Assembly: GCA_934047225.1 (NCBI GenBank)
Contig: CAKOHE010000013.1
Coordinates: 62,001-126,000, forward strand
DNA: 64,000 nt
Reading direction: 5' to 3'
Source of the DNA: Ypsolopha sequella
Lineage: Eukaryota; Arthropoda; Insecta; Lepidoptera; Ypsolophidae
A program made the position numbers and the translations under genes. Below are positions 32,940 to 42,890 of the stretch, piece after piece. Position 1 is the stretch's first letter; each line of letters begins with the position of its first letter. Below the pieces are notes generated by a model. It saw nothing but the letters and a program-made list of their open reading frames with translations, had not been told where the DNA came from and did not search any database.

Positions 32940-33716
32940 CTATTTGGTTGAAGCAGCTGCAGCTGCTCCTCGCCTAGTGGATTGTTTTTTTGGCTTTTCT
33001 GGGTTCTGAGATATGTCTGTCGAAGGAAACTTTTTCATAAGAATTGCCAGCTCAGCCATCCGCTCCACCTTGTGCCGAGTCTTGTCCGGTAGCAGCAACA
33101 CTATCCTTCCTTCTGATGTCCAACACTTATTCAAACCAAAGTGTTTGCGGGCAGCTATAAATGTATCTTTTCGAGCTTTGGTTAGGAACTCTGAGACTGT
33201 AACTCCAGTTCCCTTGAGTCCCGTTTTGGAGTTCCACACAGCAGCACGTGAAGAAAAGACTGAGAAACGCACCAATAGAGGTCTGGTTTTGGAAGTTTTA
33301 CTGCCGAGACGATGACATACAGCTATCTCCTTGGTACATTGATCTGTCAACTTCATTTGGTCAGTTATTACTTTTGAGACTTTCGCTATAGGATCTTCAT
33401 CTTTGGTTTCAGGAATGCCATGGAATAAGAGGACCTTTCTTCTTGACACCATCTCATGCCGATCTAGGCCAAGGGCTAGTAGCTCAACTTGTGATCTTAG
33501 CATGGACAGTGATTCACACACAAATGTTTTAAATTGTGCAAACTCACCGGCCAGTGCAGATAAATTTTGAGGAGCTTTTGTGGCAGTGCCAGGAGCAGCA
33601 TTGTGTAGATTCTTCTCATAGTCACTCATCCTCTCAAGAAACATAGCCGCCATATCCTCCATGCTCTTGGATAGCTGGGTGTAGGGGTCCATTTCACACT
33701 CAGGTTTTGTATACAA
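32940..33716 (-). CDS. LINE ORF1: coiled coil and RRM-like RNA-binding protein
   Basis: A 258-residue frame. The first half is helical (about residues 10-95, likely coiled coil). The middle, SRRKVLLFHGIPETKDED, AVCHRLG, TRPLLVRFSVF and WNSKTGLKGTGVTVSE, has the layout of the RRM plus C-terminal domain of L1-type ORF1 proteins. The end is basic (KPKKQSTRRGAAAA). It lies upstream of ORF2 on the same strand and would form its ribonucleoprotein particle. There are no stops or shifts. Confidence 0.75.
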   Translation of the reverse strand: MYTKPECEMDPYTQLSKSMEDMAAMFLERMSDYEKNLHNAAPGTATKAPQNLSALAGEFAQFKTFVCESLSMLRSQVELLALGLDRHEMVSRRKVLLFHGIPETKDEDPIAKVSKVITDQMKLTDQCTKEIAVCHRLGSKTSKTRPLLVRFSVFSSRAAVWNSKTGLKGTGVTVSEFLTKARKDTFIAARKHFGLNKCWTSEGRIVLLLPDKTRHKVERMAELAILMKKFPSTDISQNPEKPKKQSTRRGAAAAASTK

Positions 33717-33879
33717 CTTCCACTAGTAATTCTTGAAGAAATTTTAACTGTCCAGGTGTAGAAGGGGTCTATTAATGAATTCCACTAATTATAACATATA
33801 AAAAACAGCAACAAATAATTAAAAATTAAAAAAATAATATGGAGCTCTATTTTCATGTGTGGCACATATGACTACCCAC

Positions 33880-33933
<54 letters not shown>

Positions 33934-34639
33934 TATCCTGCAGATTACCATGTATTTTTGTTCTATTAAAAAATGCTATAGTTACCGTATAAAATGGTTA
34001 CAAAGTTCCTTAGTTCATTCTTTTTTGTCTCTCTCTATATGAAAATTTACTTCGATCTCCTTTAAATTTTATTTTGTCCCATTTTATATATATATTTTAA
34101 AAATGTTTATGGTTTTATAGCGCAGAGCAAAAACTGGCACAGGTCCGACCTCCAGAGCGCCTCAGCGCGAACTGGTCGCAGGCGACAAACAGCGATCAGA
34201 GCAATGCGGGAAGAAATTATATGTATTATTTCATATTTATTTCAAATGTTAATTGTGATCAAAAAGCGTTCAATAAGTAACTTAAGTAATGTATGTAGAA
34301 AATTCTCGCATATTTTGAGATGTATAGCTTTAAAAATACATATCATTAGCTCGATGTTAAGATTTTTTTAGCGCTAACTTTGCGATTTTTTTCTATCAAG
34401 CGAAGTTAATTAAATTACGTTTTCAGAACGACAAGTTACTTAAGTATATCCTCGTTTCTAATATATATTTTTTTTGGATTTTTAATAACGTAATTACTAA
34501 CGGTATGAATTAAACAAAATGTTCATTTTATAATTGAGGGGCCTTAAACACTGTGCTACGAGTGCAGCGTATCCAGCGCGCTGGCTGGATAGCATATAAG
34601 GTTGTAATATATATATAGATTTAAAAAATGTACGGATTT
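33717..34639. other. AT-rich spacer with a 49-bp A run
   Basis: No gene. A uniform A run fills 33882-33930. A short hairpin, ATCCAGC...GCTGGAT, lies near 34570-34590. Confidence 0.6.
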
Positions 34640-35840
34640 ATATCTTTATAGATTTACAAAAAGCTTTTGATACGGTGAGCCATAATCTACTTCTACAAAA
34701 GCTTCACAACATTAGCATCACTGGACCGGTATATGAAATGTTTGTGTCATAAAGACAGGCAACAGATTGTAAAAATGGGTGACTATGAAAGCAAACCCTC
34801 TAGAATTACCTGTGGAATTCCTCAAGGATAAATTTTGGGCCCCTTGCTTTTTTTTATTTATGTTAACAATATATCAAAAGTAGGTATAAAGGGCCATATT
34901 ACCTTGTACGTAGATGACACTTGCCTTTTTTATTTTGGTCATGATATCTTTGAAATCACAAAACAAGCACAAGAGGATCTAAATACATATAACAGGTGGT
35001 GCCAATACAACCTACTAACTATAAATACAAAAAAAACATCATACATGATATATTCCGCAAAAAATAAAAAAATCAAAGATTTTCCTCCACTTACCATTAA
35101 TAACGAAACTTTGCATCAATCACGTGAAGTAAAATATCTCGGTCTTACATTAGATGATCGATTGACATTCAGGGCACACATTGAACATGTGCATTCTAAA
35201 ATAACATCTCTTACTGGAGCTTTACACAGAATGGTACATTGTGTACCAAGGGAAATACGCTATACACTGTATAACACCCTGGTGAAATCAAAACTAGACT
35301 ATCTTACTGAAATATAGGGTTGTGCTGCAGAATCTAACCTTAAACGCCTTCAAACTACACAAAAAAACTTATAAAGGTTCTTCTACAGTTTGAATACTTA
35401 ACACATACACGTACATTATATAAAAATACCAAATTGTTCAATCTTAAACAAATATACTTGTATCCTTATACGAAAACTTCTAAATAAACAAATGCATACA
35501 GAAATTAACCCGGAGAAAAGAACATTTAAACATAATCTCTGAAAAAAAAATATACTAAAATCACATTGTCCAAGGACTGAGTATGGAAAAAGAAATTTAC
35601 TATATGGTGGAGTGCAACTTTATAACAAATTATCAAATGACATAAAAGAATGTGAATTGATCTACTTTTAAAACTAAGCTCAAAACTTACATTGCAACAA
35701 ACGTGTTTTAAAGTAAAATATTACCTACCAACATAATATATGTACACTGTCGACAAATCATAGTATAAACTAAATGTTATTTAAGCAAAATCTCATTTTA
35801 AGTGAACTATGTTCTTATGAGAATAAAGATCATTAACCAT
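34640..35840 (+). pseudogene. Decayed LINE reverse transcriptase
   Basis: Pieces of an RT are readable in more than one frame. IDLQKAFDTVSHN lies near 34650; GIPQG is followed by a stop near 34825; then a 160-codon open piece (34835-35317) carries GPLLFFIYVNNI, YVDDTCLF and EVKYLGLTLDDRL. After 35317 stops become frequent. The YVDD core residues remain, but the gene is clearly dead. The 3' end is at about 35820-35845, with GAATAAAG. Confidence 0.8.
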
Positions 35841-35854
35841 TAATAATATTCGCA

Positions 35855-36130
35855 AACTGATGGCTTTTAGAGACAGACTTAAGCTCAGACAAAAAAGACT
35901 CGACTGAGGAGAACTGGATTAAATGTAAGGCTGCAAGAAATCGTTGCAACCAGCTGATAAGAAACGCTAAACGGCGCCACATTCACACCAATATAGAAAA
36001 ATGCTCCCCTCGAGTACGTAATGTTCCCCTCGTACATAATCTCTAGAGATATCTACGTACCTTAGGATTCGGTAAAAATAAGCAGGACCCCATTGCTTCT
36101 CTGCACATTGATACTCCAGTCGACAGGTAG
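35855..36130 (+). pseudogene. LINE ORF2 linker relic
   Basis: Broken frames read MAFRDRLKLRQKR, RNAKRRHIHTNI and RYLRTLGFGKN. They match the linker between endonuclease and RT of the LINE at 29190-32228 (RNAKRHHIHKSV, KFLKTLGIGK), here on the opposite strand and full of stops. Confidence 0.65.
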
Positions 36131-36559
36131 TTTCAGGTAGTAAAAAGTCGGAAGTTAATGAAACTTTGAGATATTGTTTAGGGATGGTAAATCAACATTT
36201 TCTCAAGTTTTGGACCTCGAGGACCTTGTGCGAAAAGAGGAGGGGGGAAACTGCTAAATTTTTGAGTATAAAATTGTAGTACAGGTGAAAAATCAACAGG
36301 TGGCGCTGTTCATTATTAGAACGCGCATAAATAAATATTTAGTTATTTCGTTTAAATAGCGTCATCCATTTTGTTAAATAAAAAGTTTTAATGCGAATTT
36401 AGTTCCAGCAATTGTATAACAGATGGCGGTACCTTCTTTGATGAAACGGGCTATGTACTATAATAACTCAAAATTGTAAAATTAAGTATATTAATTATTA
36501 AATTCTATAAAAATACTGTAAAGGAAAAGAGCATTTTCTGTCTGTCCATTGATGATATT
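36131..36559. other. AT-rich spacer
   Basis: Nothing supportable seen. Confidence 0.4.
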
Positions 36560-36802
36560 CCAAAAACATTGCTGTGTAAGATAATGATAAAAAACGGGAT
36601 TTTGTCGGTATTTCATGCATCACGTAAAAAACTACTGAACGGGTTTTGATGCGGTTACCACTGTACGATCCTCCGCAGTGAGACATGGATTATAAAGAAC
36701 TTAAAAACCGAGATACTTTTTATTGCGGAATTCCCAAGAGATTATTACACAGTGGCCGCATTATCTTCTTCCACGCGGTCGAAGTCGCGGGCAACAGCCA
36801 GT
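36560..36802 (+). mobile_element. Helitron-like 3' end relic
   Basis: Ends in CGCGGTCGAAGTCGCGGG followed by CAACAGCCAGT; the usual Helitron end CTAG is changed to CCAG. The upstream text ACTGAACGGGTTTTGATGCG is a common part of such lepidopteran repeats. The 5' border was not found. Confidence 0.45.
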
Positions 36803-36876
36803 AATTATATGAAATAGCAGGATTAATCTACTATACTAAGCTTTTACCTAATCGCAGCACTATATAATATATGTGT

Positions 36877-38112
36877 TCTGAGCCCGACTGTCCCAGTACA
36901 GACACGACACGCCGGTCTGTGTCCACTCACTAACACACTCCCCCGTAGAGCTCGGCGATGGGTCCACAGATGATCTGAGCCCGACTGTCTCAGTACGGAC
37001 ACGACAAGCCGGTCTGTGTCCACTCACTAACACACTCACCCGTAGAGCTCGGCGATGGGTCCACAGATGATCTGAGCCCGACTGTCCCAGTACGGACACG
37101 ACACGCCGGTCTGTGTCCACTCACTAACACACTCACCCGTAGAGCTCGGCGATGGGTCCACAGATGATCTGAGCCCGACTGTCCCAGTACGGACACGACA
37201 CGCCGGTCTGTGTCCACTCACTAACACACTCCCCCGTAGAGCTCGGCGATGGGTCCACAGATGATCTGAGCCCGACTGTCCCAGTACGGACACGACACGC
37301 CGGTCTGTGTCCACTGACTAACACACTCCCCCGTAGAGCTCGGCGATGGGTCCACAGATGATCTGAGCCCGACTGTCCCAGTACGGACACGACACGCCGG
37401 TCTGTGTCCACTCACTAACACACTCCCCCGTAGAGCTCGGCGATGGGTCCACAGATGATCTGAGCCCGACTGTCCCAGTACGGACACGACAAGCCGGTCT
37501 GTGTCCACTCACTAACACACTCACCCGTAGAGCTCGGCGATGGGTCCACAGATGATCTGAGCCCGACTGTCCCAGTACGGACACGACACGCCGGTCTGTG
37601 TCCACTGACTAACACACTCCCCCGTAGAGCTCGGCGATGGGTCCACAGATGATCTGAGCCCGACTGTCCCAGTACGGACACGACACGCCGGTCTGTGTCC
37701 ACTCACTAACACACTCACCCGTAGAGCTCGGCGATGGGTCCACAGATGATCTGAGCCCGACTGTCCCAGTACGGACACGACACGCCGGTCTGTGTCCACT
37801 CACTAACACACTCACCCGTAGAGCTCGGCGATGGGTCCACAGATGATCTGAGCCCGACTGTCCCAGTACGGACACGACACGCCGGTCTGTGTCCACTCAC
37901 TAACACACTCACCCGTAGAGCTCGGCGATGGGTCCACAGATGATCTGAGCCCGACTGTCCCAGTACGGACACGACAAGCCGGTCTGTGTCCACTCACTAA
38001 CACACTCACCCGTAGAGCTCGGCGATGGGTCCACAGATGATCTGAGCCCGACTGTCCCAGTACGGACACGACAAGCCGGTCTGTGTCCACTCACTAACAC
38101 ACTCACCCGTAG
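36877..38112. repeat. 97-bp tandem repeat, about 12.7 copies
   Basis: The unit begins TGATCTGAGCCCGACTGTCC and ends GGCGATGGGTCCACAGA. It is GC-rich, unlike the flanks. Copies differ at a few sites only (ACACGCC or ACAAGCC, CTCACCC or CTCCCCC, CACTCAC or CACTGAC). Because 97 is not a multiple of three, open minus frames of about 290 bases appear in each register. The right end is cut at 38112 by TGTAGCATTG. Confidence 0.97.
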
Positions 38113-39615
38113 TGTAGCATTGCAAATTTTGTAGGGTTGGTTATCACAAAAAGTTACGCGTCGTAGTTTTGCTTGATGTTAAATTTCGGTTTACCCTCTT
38201 AATTAGACATGAAGATAATCGCGTGTCTGCTGCAATTCCGAGGAGTTTTTCTCGTTCATTTGTCGGCCGGAGTTTTTGCTGATAGCTCGTGTTGAGTTTA
38301 TTTTTTATTTTTAATGGCGGTTGTGCCAACAGGAGTTGTGTTTTTTAATATTTTCAATTTGGTTAATTATTCATTTGTGTGGAATAGTTCTATAATATTG
38401 TTTTTGTATTTCAGGAAGATTATTCATATTCTATTGGATGATGTAATAAAAAGGAATTTTTTCGTCGGGTTGGTGGGAGTTCTGACTATCGTCAGATCAT
38501 GGTATGTAATGCTTTCTTTGTATTTTGAGTCACCGTAATTTTGTTCTCATTGTTCCGTGTGGTAAAGGTTTTAATTTTGTCTTTTCTCTTCTAATTCCAG
38601 GGTTTTGTTTTCAAGATCTTCGTGTTTTCAAGATCTTCATGTTTTCGAGATTTACCAGATTTTTCAAGTTTGAAGTTGTATTGCCTCGTTGGTGATTTAT
38701 CCGGCTGGCAGAGGAATGATCGCCGCGTGGTGTACGCAGTAAGCAGTTCCTTTGTTTGCGTGGACGAGGATCGTTGACCTTGAAGGGGGCAGCGGACGGC
38801 GTGTCATTTCCTGTGGTGTTTATTGGAGAGATTCAAGTAGGTGTTGGAATTTTTACTTTTATCCACACACAATTAAGATACCTTGGACGGTATGTTTTCA
38901 GGACACTTAGTTATGTGTCCTATTAGTAACCAAGTGTAAAATTCTTCTTCCTGTTTCACCGAATAACTCACACTGTAAAATTTTATGTTCCGTAATATTT
39001 TTTTTCCTTGGTAGAACTGAATGGTGTACCAGACGTTCTGGTTTAAAGAGTATGTACGACAAATATTATTGTTTGTAGGATCTACGGCTCCCCTGAGCTA
39101 GATTTTATTTAGGAAATTATTTCCCTTGTTTGTTTACAAGTTTTGTTACTTTTAAAGTTTTTTTTTAATGTAATTTTCACAAGATTCCATGTAATCTAGT
39201 TACCTGTGGATAAGGCGGTAACAATTCCACCTAGTTATCACTTAAATGTTTATTTAGGTCTTGGCAATACTAATTCCAATGTAATATTACTACCAGATGT
39301 TAAGGCGGTACCTAACACAACTATTTTAAGGTACTTAAGGTCTTAGTAATGTCTTGGCAGGAAATTGCCAAATGAAGGTCTTGGCCAAAAACTTGTAACT
39401 AAGATAATTTTTCCGTTAACACCTTTCCTTTGACTTGTGAAATTTAGACATTTTGTTTTGGTAAAATTAAATAAACTTAATTGTATAGTACCTCGAAGTT
39501 TTCTTCAGAACCTTTTACCATCGATTAGGTTACAATTAGGTCCCTGTTTAATTTTATCTTGCCAGTTGCACGACTGGTGGAAAGACCGGGTACCTGCCGG
39601 TCGTGCCATCTGACA
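38113..39615 (+). repeat. Possible long LTR inserted in the 97-bp array
   Basis: Starts TGTAGCATTG exactly where the last satellite unit is broken (after CCGTAG), and ends CATCTGACA just before ATGGCGCCC, which resembles the start of a retroviral primer-binding site. An AATAAA lies near 39471. No second copy and no gag or pol follow, and 1.5 kb is long for an insect LTR, so this is tentative. Confidence 0.35.
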
Positions 39616-40026
39616 ATGGCGCCCTTACGTTTTTAAATAATAATATTTGTCGAAGGGTTATTTGGTGAAACAGAGTTTTTTTTTGTTGTTACTCGGTTTT
39701 TTTTTTGGTATATGTAACATTATTTTTTTTGTACTGTGTACTTTGGTTTAGTGTGTGTTTTGCACATATAGGGAAGCTTAAGTGCTAATTTTTTTTTTTG
39801 TGAGTAACAACTTAGGGTGTATTTACACTGTGTTTTTTTTGGTACCAAAAATTTATTTTTTTTAAATGTTTTTTTGAATTTTATTTAGTTTACACTGAGT
39901 TGTGTTTGTGGTTGTGTAAATTTCTTTTTTGCACTCAGTGATTTTGGTACCAAATTTATTTGAGAAGAATAACACGGTAATAAATATATATACGATTGAT
40001 ATGACGTTTCGTTCCATTATAAAAAT
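39616..40026. other. T-rich spacer
   Basis: Many runs of T on the plus strand; no gene seen. It could be the leader of the element proposed at 38113. Confidence 0.4.
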
Positions 40027-40416
40027 GGTATGGGCAATTATATCGTATTCAATCGTAATCGTTGGTAATACGTACTAATCTGGAATAAGTTTTTTTCGTA
40101 GACGGCGTGTGTAGAGCACGCGTCTGTTTGTGTGAGCTCAAATCGGAGCGTTTACAGGTATGGGCAATTATATCGTATTCAATCGTAATCGTTGGTAATA
40201 CGTACTAATCTGTAATTAGTTTTTTTCGTAGACGGCGTGTGTAGAACACGCGTCTGTGTGTGTTAGCTCAAATCGGAGCGTTTACAGGTATGGGCAATTA
40301 TATCGTATTCAATCGTAATCGTTGGTAATACGTACTAATCTGTAATAAGTTTTTTTCGTAGACGGCGTGTGTAGAGCACGCGTCTGTTTGTGTGAGCTCA
40401 AATCGGAGCGTTTACA
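40027..40416. repeat. 130-bp tandem repeat, 3 copies
   Basis: Units start GGTATGGGCAAT at 40027, 40157 and 40287 and end TTTACA. They are nearly identical. Each contains a hairpin, GACGGCGTG...CACGCGTC, with a 7-base loop. Confidence 0.95.
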
Positions 40417-40510
40417 GGTACATTCCCTACTGCTTTTGTTTGTATTGTGGTTTAGTTGCCCGCTGCACTGGTCAAATTATCTAATAGCAGATTTAATGTA
40501 CCTATATATT

Positions 40511-40605
40511 TTTTTATTTTTATTTATTTCATATAATTTTTACATCAGAAACAGTTGTGCTATATAGCTACCATCAGAAAACTATTGGTTAATCTGGTAG
40601 CAGCC
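40511..40605 (-). repeat. Fragment of a LINE 3' end, copy 2
   Basis: Nearly identical to 20405-20511 in the same orientation. Confidence 0.6.
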
Positions 40606-41792
40606 GAATAAAGTCTTAATTAAGTCTCAAGTCTTCATCAAAAATAAAAGGTAATCCTAAAATTTTTTTCACGAAAGGAGTCTAAATACTCTTATTTTCA
40701 AGTACTAAATATTGATCTGCGGAATTCTTTCCTGAAGTCGATCACGGAAGCAGTGGCGGCTTTGGCCCTCAAAACTGACCGAGGTACCATCGCCGGTACA
40801 TCATCCGTACCGTACGCTTGACAGCACGTTTATTTTCTTTCTACTCATTCAATAAATCCAAAGTATAGATTAAAGTTCATTACCGAAATTTAGACTACCA
40901 ATTTTAATTAGTGTTTATCTCTCGTCTAAAACCAGTGAAATCAGTTTTTGGATCCAGTGATTATTTTAGCAGATATTTGCAAATTACTTTTATAACGTCC
41001 AAATTTTAACAAAGAAGCAGTTAGCCACAGTCCAGCGCAGTGAGTCATCATACCACTAACAACACGCCGGTCATTGCCCTGACCGCCTCGCCTGCCGGTC
41101 ACAGCAACTCACGCACACAGCTGCAGCAGGAACACACGCGCAGTGTATGAAGTTGGTCGCAGCACTGCCGATCGGTGAGTCAACAATGGGGTCTACTTTT
41201 ATAAAGGCCACCAGTTGGCGCCACTGGCACGTAAGGTATATGTCAAAAGTTTGTTAGGTTAGATTTACATAGAAGTTCGATTTTTTGTTTTGCTTATCCA
41301 TTTAATATTATTTTTCTTTCTTTCTTAAATGCGAATAAACAATGCCGCAATGATGTGCAGTTCCGTTATGTTCTAAAACGAAAGGAGGACTTAAGTTTTG
41401 TTTTAGCCCCTCTTTTCTTTAGCTCTAATCTTAATTCATTTACTTTCATTGCACCGTACCTTGAATAATAAACCTGAAACTATGAATCTATCTCGACTAA
41501 TACACAAACAGCTAATAAAAAGCCATAGCTTTCGCCGTTTCGCGGGCATTTGACGTTTCTCTATACCTGTCGCCTCAGTGGCGCCACCTGACGTCGATGG
41601 TAGCCCTCATTGCTACGCGGTGCTTAGAGCTACGCCGCACGCCGCCGCCGCATACCGCTCGCTGCTACGCTTGAGAGCTACGACACTACTACGCCTCTGC
41701 TACGTACGATCCACGCTCATCTAGCCTCGCTGCTTTGTTTACGCTGCTTTGTTTACAAGTATAGGCACGAATTATTAAGGTGCGATACGACG
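40606..41792. other. Dispersed repeat piece and probable 5' UTR of the LINE at 41.8 kb
   Basis: Positions 40718-40757 (GATCTGCGGAATTCTTTCCT and on) match 62870-62905 inverted. The GC-richer part at 41540-41792, with repeated GCTACG words, is probably the LINE 5' UTR. No frame that I trust. Confidence 0.4.
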
Positions 41793-42890
41793 ATGTCTGT
41801 ACCCACTCCTGCTGTTTGCGCGGCCTGTCAAGAAATTTTTCAAGAGAAAGAAGAAGGATATCTCTCTTGTATGGTGGAAGGCTGTCATAAGCAGTACCAC
41901 GTTCTCTGTACCCAAGCAAAATGTGATACCGAACTAGACAAATCTGTCTGGGCTTGTCCCGAGTGCTGCTGTACGGTAAAGAGGGTCGGTGATTACAGCC
42001 TTACGCCAGTTGGAAAATCAAGTATTCTTGCGTCAAACATTACTTTTAGGAACAAAAAGAAACCTGTGGAAAAAGAACCTGAACTCAGTCCTGACTTTAT
42101 AGAAATTATGGCCGAATTAAAAGCCGTACGTGCTGAAATGACAAGTTTGGGTGCGACTTTAACTCAGGTTGTAACGTCGATTGCTGAATACAACCAAAAA
42201 ATTGATAAATGTGCAAACCAGTTAAGTACCATAGACATTAGGCTCGAGTCACTTGAGCGCAAAAAGGCAAGTAACTTGAAGGTTTCTCCTTTGAGTAAGA
42301 ACACATATGCATCAGTTACCGAGAACAAACATTTAAAAACATCTACTGTACCTCACATACAAAATGTACAAAAAGAACATATTGTGATTGAAGCTGTGCC
42401 CAGTTTGCCTGTAAACAATCTGGTTACTATTTCTGAACAGACGTGTCATTTAGGAACGGATAAATGTGATAAAGGCGGACCACTAACCAATGCACAATTA
42501 CCACCATTAATGGACAGAGCTGACGGGATTGCACAGAAAAGCAAAGCGAAACCTACGATAGCCTCGTCGTCATGCTATACTGGAGCTACGAAAATAACAT
42601 TAAAAGCTGTAGAGCCAAGGAAGTATATACATCTTTGGAACATGGAGTCTGGCAAAGAGGATATAGAAAACTATCTGGCGGAGCTCTGTCCTCTGGGAAA
42701 ATGCAAAGCAGAAGAATTGAAGCCGAAAGGTGATTATAAATCATACAAAATTTGCGTTCAGTCTGCTTACTTTGACCAATGCTGCGCTACTGATGCATGG
42801 CCAGAAAATGCAAGAGTCAAGCCGTGGACTCCCTTTCGAGTCGCGCGAGTCTCGGGACAGAAGGAACCTGTTCCAAATACCAGACTCTAG
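41793..42890 (+). CDS. LINE ORF1 with PHD-type zinc finger
   Basis: A 365-residue open frame. Residues 9-58 form a PHD-like finger: CAACQEIF, CMVEGCHKQYHVLC, then WACPECC, a Cys4-His-Cys3 order. A coiled-coil region follows (about 105-155, MAELKAVRAEM to IRLESLERK), then a polar linker. The C-terminal domain (KYIHLWNMESGKEDIENYL to VKPWTPFR) looks like the RNA-binding end of such ORF1 proteins. ORF2 follows in the +1 frame and overlaps its end. PHD fingers in ORF1 are known for parts of the CR1/Jockey group. No stop interrupts ORF1, in contrast to ORF2. Confidence 0.85.
   Translation: MSVPTPAVCAACQEIFQEKEEGYLSCMVEGCHKQYHVLCTQAKCDTELDKSVWACPECCCTVKRVGDYSLTPVGKSSILASNITFRNKKKPVEKEPELSPDFIEIMAELKAVRAEMTSLGATLTQVVTSIAEYNQKIDKCANQLSTIDIRLESLERKKASNLKVSPLSKNTYASVTENKHLKTSTVPHIQNVQKEHIVIEAVPSLPVNNLVTISEQTCHLGTDKCDKGGPLTNAQLPPLMDRADGIAQKSKAKPTIASSSCYTGATKITLKAVEPRKYIHLWNMESGKEDIENYLAELCPLGKCKAEELKPKGDYKSYKICVQSAYFDQCCATDAWPENARVKPWTPFRVARVSGQKEPVPNTRL

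Noticed and set aside
36860..38106. A ladder of 92-95 codon minus frames
   Set aside because: Each is the same 97-bp unit read for three copies; they are a register effect. The protein-like stretch itself is kept as a finding.
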